Shown: piece by piece, positions 1 through 5,027 of the stretch
Numbering within the stretch: the first letter of the stretch is position 1
How the letters are laid out: each line of letters begins with the position of its first letter
Assembly (NCBI GenBank): GCA_044870185.1
Contig: JBIOYL010000401.1
Location: 1 to 5,027, forward strand
Length of the DNA: 5,027 nt
Reading direction: 5' to 3'
Source of the DNA: JBIOYL01 sp044870185
GTDB lineage: Bacteria > Actinomycetota > CALGFH01
The notes under the pieces: generated by a model
The model's database searches: none
The model's input: the letters and a program-made list of their open reading frames with translations, nothing else
Told to the model about the DNA's origin: nothing
Made by a program: the position numbers and the translations under genes

Positions 1-50
1 GCAAGTGTTGCAGAAAAGAGCGCTTTCAACATTCGCAGGGGACCTGCTGA

Positions 51-461
51 TCACTGCCTATATTCAGCTTCTGCTGCGCCCGAGTCCGCTTTCGCCGGTC
101 CGGACAAGAATTCACCGAAAGCGGCAAGACCTTCAAAGTGATCGCAAAACACCTTGATTGAAACCAGCAAAGGTACTGCAATGATGGCGCCCACAATTCC
201 CCACAGCCAGCTCCACATTGCAACGAAAATGAAAATCGCAACAGAGTTGAGTTCCAGCCGCCGGCCAAGAAAAATGGGTGTAATGATCTGCCCTTCCATC
301 ACCGCACCTGCGAGATACAGCAGCGGCGGGATTAATGCATAGCCAATCAAGTCGAATGAGATCAATGCTACCACGCTGACCATGGCAATGCCGGCTAAAG
401 CTCCGATATATGGTATGTAATTGAGCAGTGCCGCTGCCACGCCCCACAAGATGGGATTGGG
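51..461 (-). CDS. AI-2E family transporter (PerM/UPF0118-like), C-terminal fragment cut at the join
   Basis: This is the C-terminal 136 residues of a polytopic inner-membrane protein of the AI-2E/PerM family (PF01594), whose members are usually about 350 residues. Members are proposed to export small molecules such as autoinducer-2, or to act as Na+/H+ antiporters; the substrate cannot be told from this piece. Recognisable parts are the PNPILWG start of a transmembrane segment, the NYIPYIGALAG stretch typical of the family, a second hydrophobic stretch around GYALIPPLLYL, the EGQIITPIFLGRRLELN loop and the last hydrophobic segment WLWGIVGAIIAVPLLV, followed by a short polar tail ending at the TGA at 51-53. 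Recognisable sequence stops at the Pro codon at 459-461. The frame continues upstream, but only as Ala/Arg/Pro-rich antisense of jetC, so the true N-terminus is missing. GC is about 51% and codons are mixed, unlike everything to the right. The family call is firm; a proteobacterial origin is an inference. Confidence 0.85.
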   Translation of the reverse strand, partial: PNPILWGVAAALLNYIPYIGALAGIAMVSVVALISFDLIGYALIPPLLYLAGAVMEGQIITPIFLGRRLELNSVAIFIFVAMWSWLWGIVGAIIAVPLLVSIKVFCDHFEGLAAFGEFLSGPAKADSGAAEAEYRQ

Positions 462-470
462 GCGCGTGCG
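455..470. other. Abrupt sequence join (probable chimeric breakpoint) near 461/462
   Basis: Left of about 461 the DNA is near 51% GC and codes on the minus strand for an AI-2E transporter. Right of it the DNA is extremely GC-rich and codes on the plus strand for a JetC-like ATPase. Both genes lose their expected continuation at the same point: the transporter at its PNP motif, and JetC in its returning coiled-coil arm. No insertion sequence ends, terminal repeats, target-site duplication or integrase gene are seen at the boundary. This fits an assembly or amplification chimera better than a natural insertion. The exact base is uncertain by a few nucleotides. Confidence 0.75.
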
Positions 471-1737
471 CGACGCCGTCGGGACCGCCGCCGCGGCCGG
501 GCGTGACCTGGCGGCGGCCCGCGACCGGGCCGCCGCCGCCCGCCAGGCCGAGCTGGCGGCGGCCGAGCGCCTGGCCGTGTTCGGCCACCCCGACCTGGCC
601 GGCACACTCGGGCTCACGGCCGCACAGGCCGGCGCCACGCAGGCCGGCACGACGCAGGCCGGCACGACGCAGGCCGGCACGACGGCCGGCGCCACGTTGG
701 CCGGCGCCACGTTGGCCGGCGCCACGTTGGCCGCGGCCCTGGACGCCGCCACCCGCGGCCTGTCCCCCAGCGAGGAGCGCCTCAAGGCGGCCCGCACCAC
801 CGTGTTCAACGGCTTCAGCGAGCTGGAGGCCAGGCTCGGCGCCGGCTACCAGCTCGAGCTCGACACCGACGACGAGATCGTCGTGGTCACCGTGGCCGAC
901 GAGGAGGGGCCGAGCCCGGTGGCCGGCTTCGCCGAACGCCTGCGGGCCCGCCGGCAGGAGCAGGAGGCGCTGCTCACCGAGCAGGAGCGGCGCGTGTTCG
1001 AGGACGCCCTGCTGGCCGCCTTGTGCGCCCAGATCCAGCAGCGCACCCTGGGCGCCCGCGACCTGGTCGCCGAGATGAACCGTGCTCTGCGGGCGCGGCG
1101 CACCTCCAGCGGCAAGACGGTGACGATCTCCTGGGGCCTGCCCGACGGTGCCGGCCCCGAGCAGCGCGAGGTGGCCAGGCTGCTGGAACGCGACCCGGCC
1201 AACCTGCGCCCCGACGAGCTCGAGGCGGTCCGGCGCCACTTCGCCGAGGCGGTCAAGACCGCCAGGGCCGCCCGGCCCACCACCTCCTACCGGGAGCTGC
1301 TCGGCGAGGTGCTCGACTACCGCAGCTGGCGGCAGTTCGGCTTCGCGCTGGTCGAGGCCGACGGCGCCGAGCTGCCGCTCACCCGCCGGCGGCACGGGCG
1401 GCTGTCGGCCGGCGAGAAGGCGGCCTCGCTGCACCTGCCGCTGTTCGCGGCGGCCAACGCCCAGTTCGCCGGCGCCCGCCCGACCTGCCCGCGCCTGCTC
1501 GCCCTCGACGAGGCGTTCGCCGGCATCGACGACGTCGGCCGGGGCGAGCTGCTGGCCCTGTCGGTCGCGTTCGACCTCGACCTGTTCATGACCGGCTACG
1601 ACCTGTGGGGCACCTACCCGAAGGTGCCGGCCGTCGCCCACTACGACCTGCTGCACCTGGAGGCCGAGCACACCGTGTCGACCCTGCTGCTGATGTGGAA
1701 CGGCCACGAGCTGATCGAGGGGCCGGAGGCGGCGTGA
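463..1737 (+). CDS. jetC: JetC-like SMC/SbcC-type ATPase (TIGR02680 family, type II Wadjet-like), C-terminal part only
   Basis: This is the C-terminal 424 residues (counted from codon 463) of an SMC-like ATPase; full TIGR02680 proteins are roughly 1,300-1,400 residues. Seen in order: an Ala/Arg/Glu-rich helical stretch (about 1-45), the end of the returning coiled-coil arm; a five-residue tandem repeat (about 55-89); then the C-terminal head. The head carries an ABC signature LSAGEKA (L at 314; bases 1402-1416 for LSAGE) and a Walker B plus D-loop LLALDEAFAGID (345-356; acidic pair D349, E350). MTGYDLWGTYP follows, matching the family's M-T-S-x-x-x-W-G-C-Y-P-like block as I recall it. PF13558 (SbcC Walker B) should match. 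The Walker A head half, hinge and outgoing arm are missing because the native DNA ends at the join, so this is sequence truncation and not evidence of a decayed gene. In Wadjet, JetC dimers with JetA/JetB extrude DNA loops and present circular DNA to JetD. An in-frame ATG at 421 lies left of the join and is not a real start. The stop overlaps the jetD start by four bases, implying translational coupling. Confidence 0.85.
   Translation, partial: RVRDAVGTAAAAGRDLAAARDRAAAARQAELAAAERLAVFGHPDLAGTLGLTAAQAGATQAGTTQAGTTQAGTTAGATLAGATLAGATLAAALDAATRGLSPSEERLKAARTTVFNGFSELEARLGAGYQLELDTDDEIVVVTVADEEGPSPVAGFAERLRARRQEQEALLTEQERRVFEDALLAALCAQIQQRTLGARDLVAEMNRALRARRTSSGKTVTISWGLPDGAGPEQREVARLLERDPANLRPDELEAVRRHFAEAVKTARAARPTTSYRELLGEVLDYRSWRQFGFALVEADGAELPLTRRRHGRLSAGEKAASLHLPLFAAANAQFAGARPTCPRLLALDEAFAGIDDVGRGELLALSVAFDLDLFMTGYDLWGTYPKVPAVAHYDLLHLEAEHTVSTLLLMWNGHELIEGPEAA
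625..729 (+). repeat. 15-bp tandem repeat array inside jetC (seven units, two subtypes)
   Basis: The array has four units of one type: CAGGCCGGCGCCACG at 625-639, then three identical CAGGCCGGCACGACG at 640-654, 655-669 and 670-684. Three identical units of a second type, GCCGGCGCCACGTTG, follow at 685-699, 700-714 and 715-729. Read in the phase GCC-GGC-xxx-ACG-xxx, both types belong to one family, and the unit at the switch lacks its last codon. All changes keep the reading frame. The encoded peptide is QAGAT, three QAGTT, then three AGATL. The three AGATL units give an A-T-L-x-x period that superficially resembles a pentapeptide-repeat protein, but the array is too short to form a recognised domain. 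Confidence 0.95.
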
Positions 1738-3035
1738 CAGCCGGCCCGCAGGCGAGCGTGCCGGCCGGCCCGGGCACGCAGGTCAGCGCCGCGACCAGGA
1801 CGCAGCTCGCCCACCTGGCCGGTCCCGGCTTCGCCCGCCTGTGGCAGCGCGCCCGGGCGGCGCTGGAGCGCAGCGGGGGCGAGATCGGCACGGCCAGCGT
1901 GACCCTCAGGGACCCCTCCGACGCCGAGCGCGCGGCGATCGCCGGCCTGCTCGGCCGCCACCGCCGCGCCGGCGCGGTGCTGCACCTGCGGCTCGACCAG
2001 CTCGACCGTGCGCTGCGCACGGGACCAAGCGGCCTGGGGCTTGCCGCCGTGCTGGAGGCGCTCGGTGGGACGCTGCGCAACCGCCCGGCCGAGGCGGTCG
2101 CCGCCGCCGAGGCGGTCGCCGGGGCGCTGGCCGCCGCCCGCGCCGGCCCGCTCGCGGCCGAGCCCTGGTACGAGCGCTGGCTGGACGGGCTGGCCCGCGA
2201 CGGCACCCTCACCCGGCTGCGCGGCGCCGGCGAGCTGCGGCTGGTGCCTCTGGCCGGGCAGGTGCTCGAGCGGCTGCCGGCCGACGGCATGCCGCTGGCC
2301 GTGCTGGCGGCCGACTGCACCGGCAGCACCAAGGCGCTCGGCCGCGGCACCCTCGCGGGCCTGGTCACGCGTGCGCTGGCCGAGCGGGTAGGGGTCCCCC
2401 GCCCGGCCGGCGCCGCCGAGCGGCGCGCCCTGTGGGAGCGCTTCGGCGTGGTCAGCGACGACCTCGCCTCGCAGGTGCTGGTGCTGAACCTGCGCCTGGA
2501 CGGGACCAGCCCGCTGGCCGGCTGGCTCGCCGGCGCCGCCGCCGAAGGCACACCCTTCCGGGTCACGCTGCAGCAGCTCACCGCCTACCCGGACGCGGCC
2601 GTTGCCGCCGAGGTCTTCGTGTGCGAGAACCCCGCCGTCCTGCGTCTTGCCGCCGAGCGGCTCGGACCCCGGTCGGCGCCGCTGGTCTGCGCCGAGGGCA
2701 TGCCCTCGGTGGCCTTCGACCGCCTGGCCGGCCGGGTGCGCGCGGCCGGCGGCGGCCTGGCCTACCACGGCGACTTCGACTGGCCCGGCATGCGCATCGC
2801 CGCCGCCGTGATCGCCCGCCAGGGCGCCCGGCCCTGGCGCCTGGGCCGGCCCGACTACGAGCTGGCCCTGGCCGGCAGCGCCCCCGACGACCTGGTCGAC
2901 CTGGAGGGCCCCGCGGCGCCGACCCCCTGGGACGGCGGCCTGGCCCAGGCGATGCGCCAGGCCGGCAAGGCCGTCTACGAGGAGGCCGAGGCTGTCAGCC
3001 GCCGGCTCCTCCGGGACCTCGCCGCGCCGCGCTGA
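1734..3035 (+). CDS. jetD: JetD-like Toprim nuclease (TIGR02679 family: DUF3323 + DUF2399), type II Wadjet-like
   Basis: This is a complete 433-residue protein, close to the usual family length of about 400-430. It starts at GTG 1734, which overlaps the jetC stop as GTGA; a GGAGG at 1725-1729 lies four bases upstream. An in-frame GTG at 1758 is a less likely alternative. The N-terminal region (about 23-255; opening LAHLAGPGFARLWQRARAAL) fits DUF3323. The C-terminal region (about 280-430) fits DUF2399, a Toprim-like fold. It has VFVCENP (E298), EGMPS (321-325) and GDFDWPG with D347 and D349; an acidic residue followed by D-x-D is the metal-binding pattern of Toprim enzymes such as Topo VI subunit A and characterised JetD. 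By family knowledge the protein is the nuclease of the Wadjet complex and cuts closed circular plasmid DNA delivered by the JetABC motor; here that activity is inferred. All three acidic residues are present, so nothing suggests inactivation. It is the last gene of its operon, since a convergent gene follows. Confidence 0.88.
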   Translation: MTAGPQASVPAGPGTQVSAATRTQLAHLAGPGFARLWQRARAALERSGGEIGTASVTLRDPSDAERAAIAGLLGRHRRAGAVLHLRLDQLDRALRTGPSGLGLAAVLEALGGTLRNRPAEAVAAAEAVAGALAAARAGPLAAEPWYERWLDGLARDGTLTRLRGAGELRLVPLAGQVLERLPADGMPLAVLAADCTGSTKALGRGTLAGLVTRALAERVGVPRPAGAAERRALWERFGVVSDDLASQVLVLNLRLDGTSPLAGWLAGAAAEGTPFRVTLQQLTAYPDAAVAAEVFVCENPAVLRLAAERLGPRSAPLVCAEGMPSVAFDRLAGRVRAAGGGLAYHGDFDWPGMRIAAAVIARQGARPWRLGRPDYELALAGSAPDDLVDLEGPAAPTPWDGGLAQAMRQAGKAVYEEAEAVSRRLLRDLAAPR

Positions 3036-3082
3036 CGCCGCCGGCGGGCCTCTGCGATGACGCGGCTGGGAGGCCGGCTGCC

Positions 3083-3140
3083 CCACCGCCGCCGGCCGCC
3101 AGCGGCCATGGCCACGGCCGCTGGCGTGGCGGGCCGGTGG
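3083..3140. terminator. Probable bidirectional terminator between convergent jetD and cupredoxin genes
   Basis: A perfect 11-bp inverted repeat, CGCCAGCGGCC at 3097-3107 and GGCCGCTGGCG at 3116-3126, encloses an 8-base loop. A second pair of arms outside it, CCACCG at 3083-3088 and CGGTGG at 3135-3140, can extend the stem across internal mismatches. It lies 48 bases after the jetD stop and its right edge reaches to just before the end of the opposing lipoprotein gene at 3146, so one hairpin could end both transcripts. There is no T-tract on either side; that is common for GC-rich actinobacteria but leaves the call as an inference. Confidence 0.6.
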
Positions 3141-3145
3141 CGTGG

Positions 3146-3529
3146 TCACGGCGTGGCGGTGACCACGACGCGGCCGGTCATCTGCGGGTGGATGGTGCAG
3201 GCGTAGGCGTAGGTGCCGGGCTGGTCGAAGGTGTGGCGGTAGGTCCCCGAGCGTTGCGGCTCGCCGGAGCCCCAGCCGTCACCCTTGACGTCGTGCGGCA
3301 CCTGGCCGTCCTGGAAGCTCCAGGTGACCTCGGTGCCAACGGGAACCTCGATCGCGGCGGGCGAGAACTTGACGTGCTTGGCGACGACCGTGGTCACCCC
3401 TTTGCTGGGCGCGTCGCCGGTCGCCTGGTCCCGCCCGCCGCCGTTGTCGGCGCAGCCGGCGAGCAGCGCGGCGGCCAGCAGCGCGGTGGCGAGCAGCAGC
3501 GCAGCCAGCAGCTGGTGTCGTGGTCGCAT
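3146..3529 (-). CDS. Amicyanin/plastocyanin-like cupredoxin lipoprotein
   Basis: The gene encodes 127 residues: a predicted exported, lipid-anchored blue-copper protein that would carry electrons, or bind copper, on the outer face of the membrane. The start is ATG at 3529, chosen because a strong ribosome binding site (AAGGAGGG) lies ten bases upstream and because a signal peptide begins right after it (MRPRHQ, then a Leu/Ala-rich core). A start 15 codons further upstream at 3574 has no such support. The lipobox LLAGC puts the lipidated Cys at 26, followed by a Gly/Asp-rich linker. The cupredoxin domain spans about 45-127. Candidate type 1 copper ligands are H79 (VPHDV), C111, H114 and M117. 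The C-x2-H-x2-M spacing is the short ligand loop known from amicyanin; plastocyanin has two more residues. It is convergent with jetD and has no obvious tie to it. The redox partner is unknown. Confidence 0.87.
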   Translation of the reverse strand: MRPRHQLLAALLLATALLAAALLAGCADNGGGRDQATGDAPSKGVTTVVAKHVKFSPAAIEVPVGTEVTWSFQDGQVPHDVKGDGWGSGEPQRSGTYRHTFDQPGTYAYACTIHPQMTGRVVVTATP

Positions 3530-3539
3530 ATGGCGTGGT

Positions 3540-3547
3540 CCCTCCTT
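3540..3547 (-). promoter_or_regulatory. Ribosome binding site of the cupredoxin lipoprotein gene
   Basis: On the minus strand this reads AAGGAGGG, nearly fully complementary to the 3' end of 16S rRNA. It sits ten bases before the ATG at 3529. It settles the start, since the longer ORF beginning at 3574 would place this motif inside the coding region. Confidence 0.8.
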
Positions 3548-3627
3548 GACGGCGTGGTTGCTGCCTGCTGCCAAGGACGTTAGGAGGCGCCATCCGCAGG
3601 TGTCGTCCGACCAGGGGTGACGGTTGC

Positions 3628-3652
3628 TAGGCCGGCTGGGGGAGGCCGGCTA
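3628..3652. repeat. Bulged hairpin (GCCGGC arms)
   Basis: TAG-GCCGGC, then an eight-base loop TGGGGGAG, then GCCGGC-TA. The two GCCGGC arms pair, and the outer TA/TA can pair across a single bulged G. It lies about 100 bases upstream of the lipoprotein start. It could be a terminator or a 5' leader structure of a minus-strand transcript, or chance in GC-rich DNA. Confidence 0.35.
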
Positions 3653-3717
3653 CCCCGACGGGCGCAGCTGCGGCCGGGCGGGACGGGCGGCGGCGGTCAC
3701 GCGGGCACCGGATACCA

Positions 3718-3779
3718 CCAAGGTGGACCCGCCGGCATCACCCCGCCCAAGAAGACTCCACCCCTGCTGTCCACCTTGG
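3718..3779. repeat. 11-bp inverted repeat CCAAGGTGGAC / GTCCACCTTGG
   Basis: Perfect arms lie at 3718-3728 and 3769-3779, with a 40-base spacer. The left arm also overlaps a short palindrome, CCACC-AA-GGTGG, at 3715-3726. The arms could be two opposed protein-binding half sites, or the stem of a larger RNA fold. It lies about 190-250 bases upstream of the lipoprotein start. Confidence 0.45.
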
Positions 3780-3856
3780 AGGGATGTCGCCGGCACGGCC
3801 CGCTCGTAGCGTCGGAGCGAGACCAACGCCGACCGGTGCGCCGTACCGACCCCGAT

Positions 3857-3888
3857 GACAACCGGCAGAGATGACCGACAACCGGCAG
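3857..3888 (+). repeat. 12-bp direct repeat GACAACCGGCAG, 20-bp period
   Basis: Exact copies lie at 3857-3868 and 3877-3888. The 20-bp period is close to two helical turns, so both copies face the same side of the DNA, as expected of a tandem operator. The second copy runs into the AGGAGG at 3887-3892 in front of a small ORF. No regulator can be named. Confidence 0.5.
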
Positions 3889-3898
3889 GAGGCAGGCG

Positions 3899-4039
3899 AT
3901 GTGGCAGGGTCCGACGCGTACGCGTGAGCTTCGAGCACCACGGCGCCAGCAGCTCCGGGTCGCCGGTCGACTGCGCGGCCATCGCAAGGCCGGCTCGGTC
4001 GACCGGCGCACGCCGTCCGGCCGGCTGCTGCCGTACTGA
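3899..4039 (+). CDS. Possible small basic protein (46 residues), doubtful
   Basis: ATG at 3899 follows AGGAGG at 3887-3892 with an ideal six-base gap, and the frame runs 46 codons to TGA at 4037-4039. The product starts MWQGPTRTREL and is very rich in Arg, with no recognisable domain, signal or membrane segment. Third codon positions are less GC-rich (36 of 46 G or C by hand count) than in the neighbouring genes, and the ORF contains the 3961-4008 hairpin. Its direction opposes the cyclase and lipoprotein genes. The good ribosome binding site is the main support; it may be chance. Confidence 0.2.
   Translation: MWQGPTRTRELRAPRRQQLRVAGRLRGHRKAGSVDRRTPSGRLLPY
3961..4008. terminator. 11-bp perfect inverted repeat, candidate cyclase terminator
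   Basis: CGCCGGTCGAC at 3961-3971 pairs perfectly with GTCGACCGGCG at 3998-4008. Within the 26-base spacer, GGCC at 3977-3980 can pair with GGCC at 3988-3991, giving an inner stem. It begins about 54 bases past the cyclase stop on the minus strand, where a terminator is expected. No T-tract follows, so factor-independent termination is uncertain. Confidence 0.4.
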
Positions 4040-4061
4040 GGGAGCCCGGCGCCGGCCTGCG

Positions 4062-4898
4062 TCAGGCCTGCACCGCGAACAGCTGCCACTCGCCGGCCAT
4101 CCCCTTGAGGGCATGGGCGCCGCGGTCCTCCAGCACGTAGTCGGAGCCCGTGACCAGGTCGTGGACGGTTCTGGACACCAGCACCTCGCCGGCGCCCGCG
4201 GCCGCCATCACCCGCGCGGCGATGTGGACGGCGATGCCGCCGACGTCTGTGCCCCGGAACTGCACCTCGCCGGTGTGCAGGCCGGCCCGGATCTGGATGC
4301 CGATCCCGCGCAGCCCGTCCCGCAGGGCGGTGGCACAGCGGATCGCCCGGCCGGGCCGGTCGAAGGTGGCCAGCACGCCGTCACCGGTCGACTTGACCAA
4401 CCGGCCGCCGAAGCGGCCGACCAGCTCGCGGGCCAGCCGGTCATGGGCGTCGAGCAGCTCACCCCAGCGGCGGTCGCCGACCTGCCTGGCCCGCTCGGTC
4501 GAGCCGACGATGTCGGTGAACAGCACGGTGGCCAGCGCCCGCTCGGCCCGGTCGCGCTGCTGGCCGCCGGGTTCGGCGGGCGCCGTCGCCACGGCGGCTT
4601 CGGGGGGTGGACGCCCGCCCGGCCCGCCGGTGGGGCGGGTGGCGAGCACGACCGTGGCGTGCAGGCCGAGCGGGAGCGCAAGCAGCAGCATGATCCAGGC
4701 GGGCCAGAACTGCTCCTGCACCCCGGGTGGGGGCGGGGACAGCAACCAGGTGACGACGAAGAACCCGCTCACGATGACGTAGACGCCCGCGTGCAGCACC
4801 AGCCAGCGCGGCGAGCGCAGCCCCCTGGCCAGCCCGGCCGCCCGTTGCCGGCGCTCCGGCTGGCGCCGGTCCCCGGCGTCCGGCTCGTCACGCGCCAT
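4062..4898 (-). CDS. Membrane-anchored class III adenylyl cyclase (2TM domain + CHD)
   Basis: The protein has 278 residues. After a charged N-terminus come two hydrophobic segments (about 32-53 and 64-86) matching the 2TM domain seen in small bacterial membrane proteins. A Pro/Gly/Ala-rich linker (about 88-118) leads to a class III cyclase homology domain (about 120-278). Metal-binding Asp residues are D129 in LFTDIVGST and D173 in STGDG. The substrate-choosing pair K169 and D218 points to ATP, so the expected reaction is ATP to cAMP plus pyrophosphate at the inner face of the membrane. R229 in VHIAARV fits the transition-state Arg; the usual Asn four residues earlier is His225, a variant I believe is common in this actinobacterial subgroup. 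The enzyme should act as a homodimer, with two composite sites. There is no HAMP domain; the 2TM part may be anchor or sensor. The ATG at 4898 has only a weak ribosome binding site, so the start is less sure than the domain call. Confidence 0.87.
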   Translation of the reverse strand: MARDEPDAGDRRQPERRQRAAGLARGLRSPRWLVLHAGVYVIVSGFFVVTWLLSPPPPGVQEQFWPAWIMLLLALPLGLHATVVLATRPTGGPGGRPPPEAAVATAPAEPGGQQRDRAERALATVLFTDIVGSTERARQVGDRRWGELLDAHDRLARELVGRFGGRLVKSTGDGVLATFDRPGRAIRCATALRDGLRGIGIQIRAGLHTGEVQFRGTDVGGIAVHIAARVMAAAGAGEVLVSRTVHDLVTGSDYVLEDRGAHALKGMAGEWQLFAVQA

Positions 4899-4958
4899 GA
4901 TGGTTGCGTCCCAGGTTCGGTGTAAAAGGCCGACTGGCGCAGGCTCGTGGTGATCATG

Positions 4959-5027
4959 CTATGCGGCGGGTGTGACAGCTGCTCTGGTGGTGGTGGTCAC
5001 CTCCTCGTCATGGATGGGCACAGGGTC
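4959..5027 (-). CDS. Possible 3' end of an unidentified gene entering from the right edge
   Basis: On the minus strand a frame is open from the window edge for 22 codons, ending in TAG at 4961-4959. It reads DPVPIHDEEV, then a Thr run, then RAAVTPAA. The composition would suit a low-complexity C-terminal tail. It ends 60 bases before the cyclase ATG, so it could be the upstream gene of the same operon. Twenty-two codons without a stop is weak evidence in GC-rich DNA, and no family can be recognised. Confidence 0.25.
   Translation of the reverse strand, partial: DPVPIHDEEVTTTTRAAVTPAA

Larger units (their letters stand above)
3575..4061. other. Intergenic region rich in small inverted and direct repeats
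   Basis: No convincing protein gene is seen across these ~490 bases between the cyclase stop and the lipoprotein gene. The long ORFs on both strands have no recognisable domain, low-complexity Arg/Pro/Ala composition and poor starts. The region holds a bulged hairpin at 3628-3652, an 11-bp inverted repeat at 3718-3779, a 12-bp direct repeat at 3857-3888, a small ORF with a good ribosome binding site at 3899-4039, and an 11-bp inverted repeat at 3961-4008. It may carry the promoter of the lipoprotein gene and the terminator of the cyclase gene. No clear -10/-35 pair could be assigned. Confidence 0.6.

Noticed and set aside
154..342. Plus-strand ORF of 62 codons
   Set aside because: It is a shadow of the AI-2E transporter fragment on the minus strand.
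625..729. CRISPR array
   Set aside because: Units are contiguous 15-mers without spacers and keep the jetC reading frame.
133..1707. Long minus-strand ORF (524 codons) spanning the join and antisense to jetC
   Set aside because: It crosses the chimeric join, has Gly/Gln/Ala-rich low-complexity content and no domain; long antisense frames are normal opposite GC-rich genes.
1023..1733. Upstream extension of the jetD frame to 1023
   Set aside because: It overlaps the head domain of jetC in another frame and reads as Arg/Pro/Ala-rich nonsense; the GTG at 1734 has a ribosome binding site and the family's N-terminal sequence follows it.
1641..3149. Long minus-strand ORFs antisense to jetD (also 1586-2581)
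   Set aside because: They are shadows of a well-supported jetD with no recognisable motif.
3530..3574. Longer N-terminus for the cupredoxin lipoprotein starting at 3574
   Set aside because: It would put 15 residues ahead of a normal lipoprotein signal peptide and bury the strong ribosome binding site.
3650..4114. Minus-strand ORFs of 154 and 130 codons in the intergenic region
   Set aside because: No domain, irregular composition, no good ribosome binding site, and overlap with the conserved C-terminus of the cyclase.
3855..4925. Plus-strand ORF of 356 codons
   Set aside because: It is antisense to the cyclase, whose catalytic motifs are clearly coding on the minus strand.
4769..4957. Minus-strand ORF of 62 codons overlapping the cyclase start
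   Set aside because: Most of it lies over the cyclase N-terminus in a different frame and it shows no motif.

Overview
The window is almost entirely very GC-rich DNA with the codon use of an actinobacterium. It carries the 3' end of a jetC-like gene, a complete jetD-like gene, a copper-protein lipoprotein gene and a membrane-anchored class III nucleotide cyclase gene. The first ~461 bases are different. They are about 51% GC (214 of 420 counted by hand) and hold the 3' end of an AI-2E-family transporter gene of proteobacterial flavour. The composition changes within a few bases at about 461/462 (55 of the 60 bases at 481-540 are G or C). Two unrelated genes are cut at that same point, so the left end is most likely a chimeric join and not native context.

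Layout: 51-461 (-) AI-2E transporter C-terminus, cut at the join. 463-1737 (+) C-terminal third of a TIGR02680-type SMC/SbcC-like ATPase (JetC of a type II Wadjet-like system), also cut at the join. 1734-3035 (+) complete TIGR02679-type protein (JetD, a Toprim nuclease), overlapping jetC by four bases. 3083-3140 strong inverted repeats between convergent genes, a likely two-way terminator. 3146-3529 (-) amicyanin-like cupredoxin lipoprotein. 3575-4061 intergenic, with several inverted and direct repeats and one doubtful small ORF. 4062-4898 (-) 2TM-anchored adenylyl cyclase. 4959-5027 (-) possible 3' end of a further gene.

The notable system is the jetC-jetD pair. In the four-gene Wadjet cluster, JetA/JetB/JetC form an SMC-like DNA-loop-extruding motor and JetD is a nuclease that cuts circular plasmid DNA. 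Here jetA, jetB and the N-terminal two thirds of jetC are absent because the native sequence stops at the join, so whether the locus is intact cannot be judged from this window. An unusual detail is a 105-bp block of 15-bp tandem repeats inside jetC, in frame, just before the C-terminal ATPase head. The cupredoxin and cyclase genes show no evident functional link to the defence genes.
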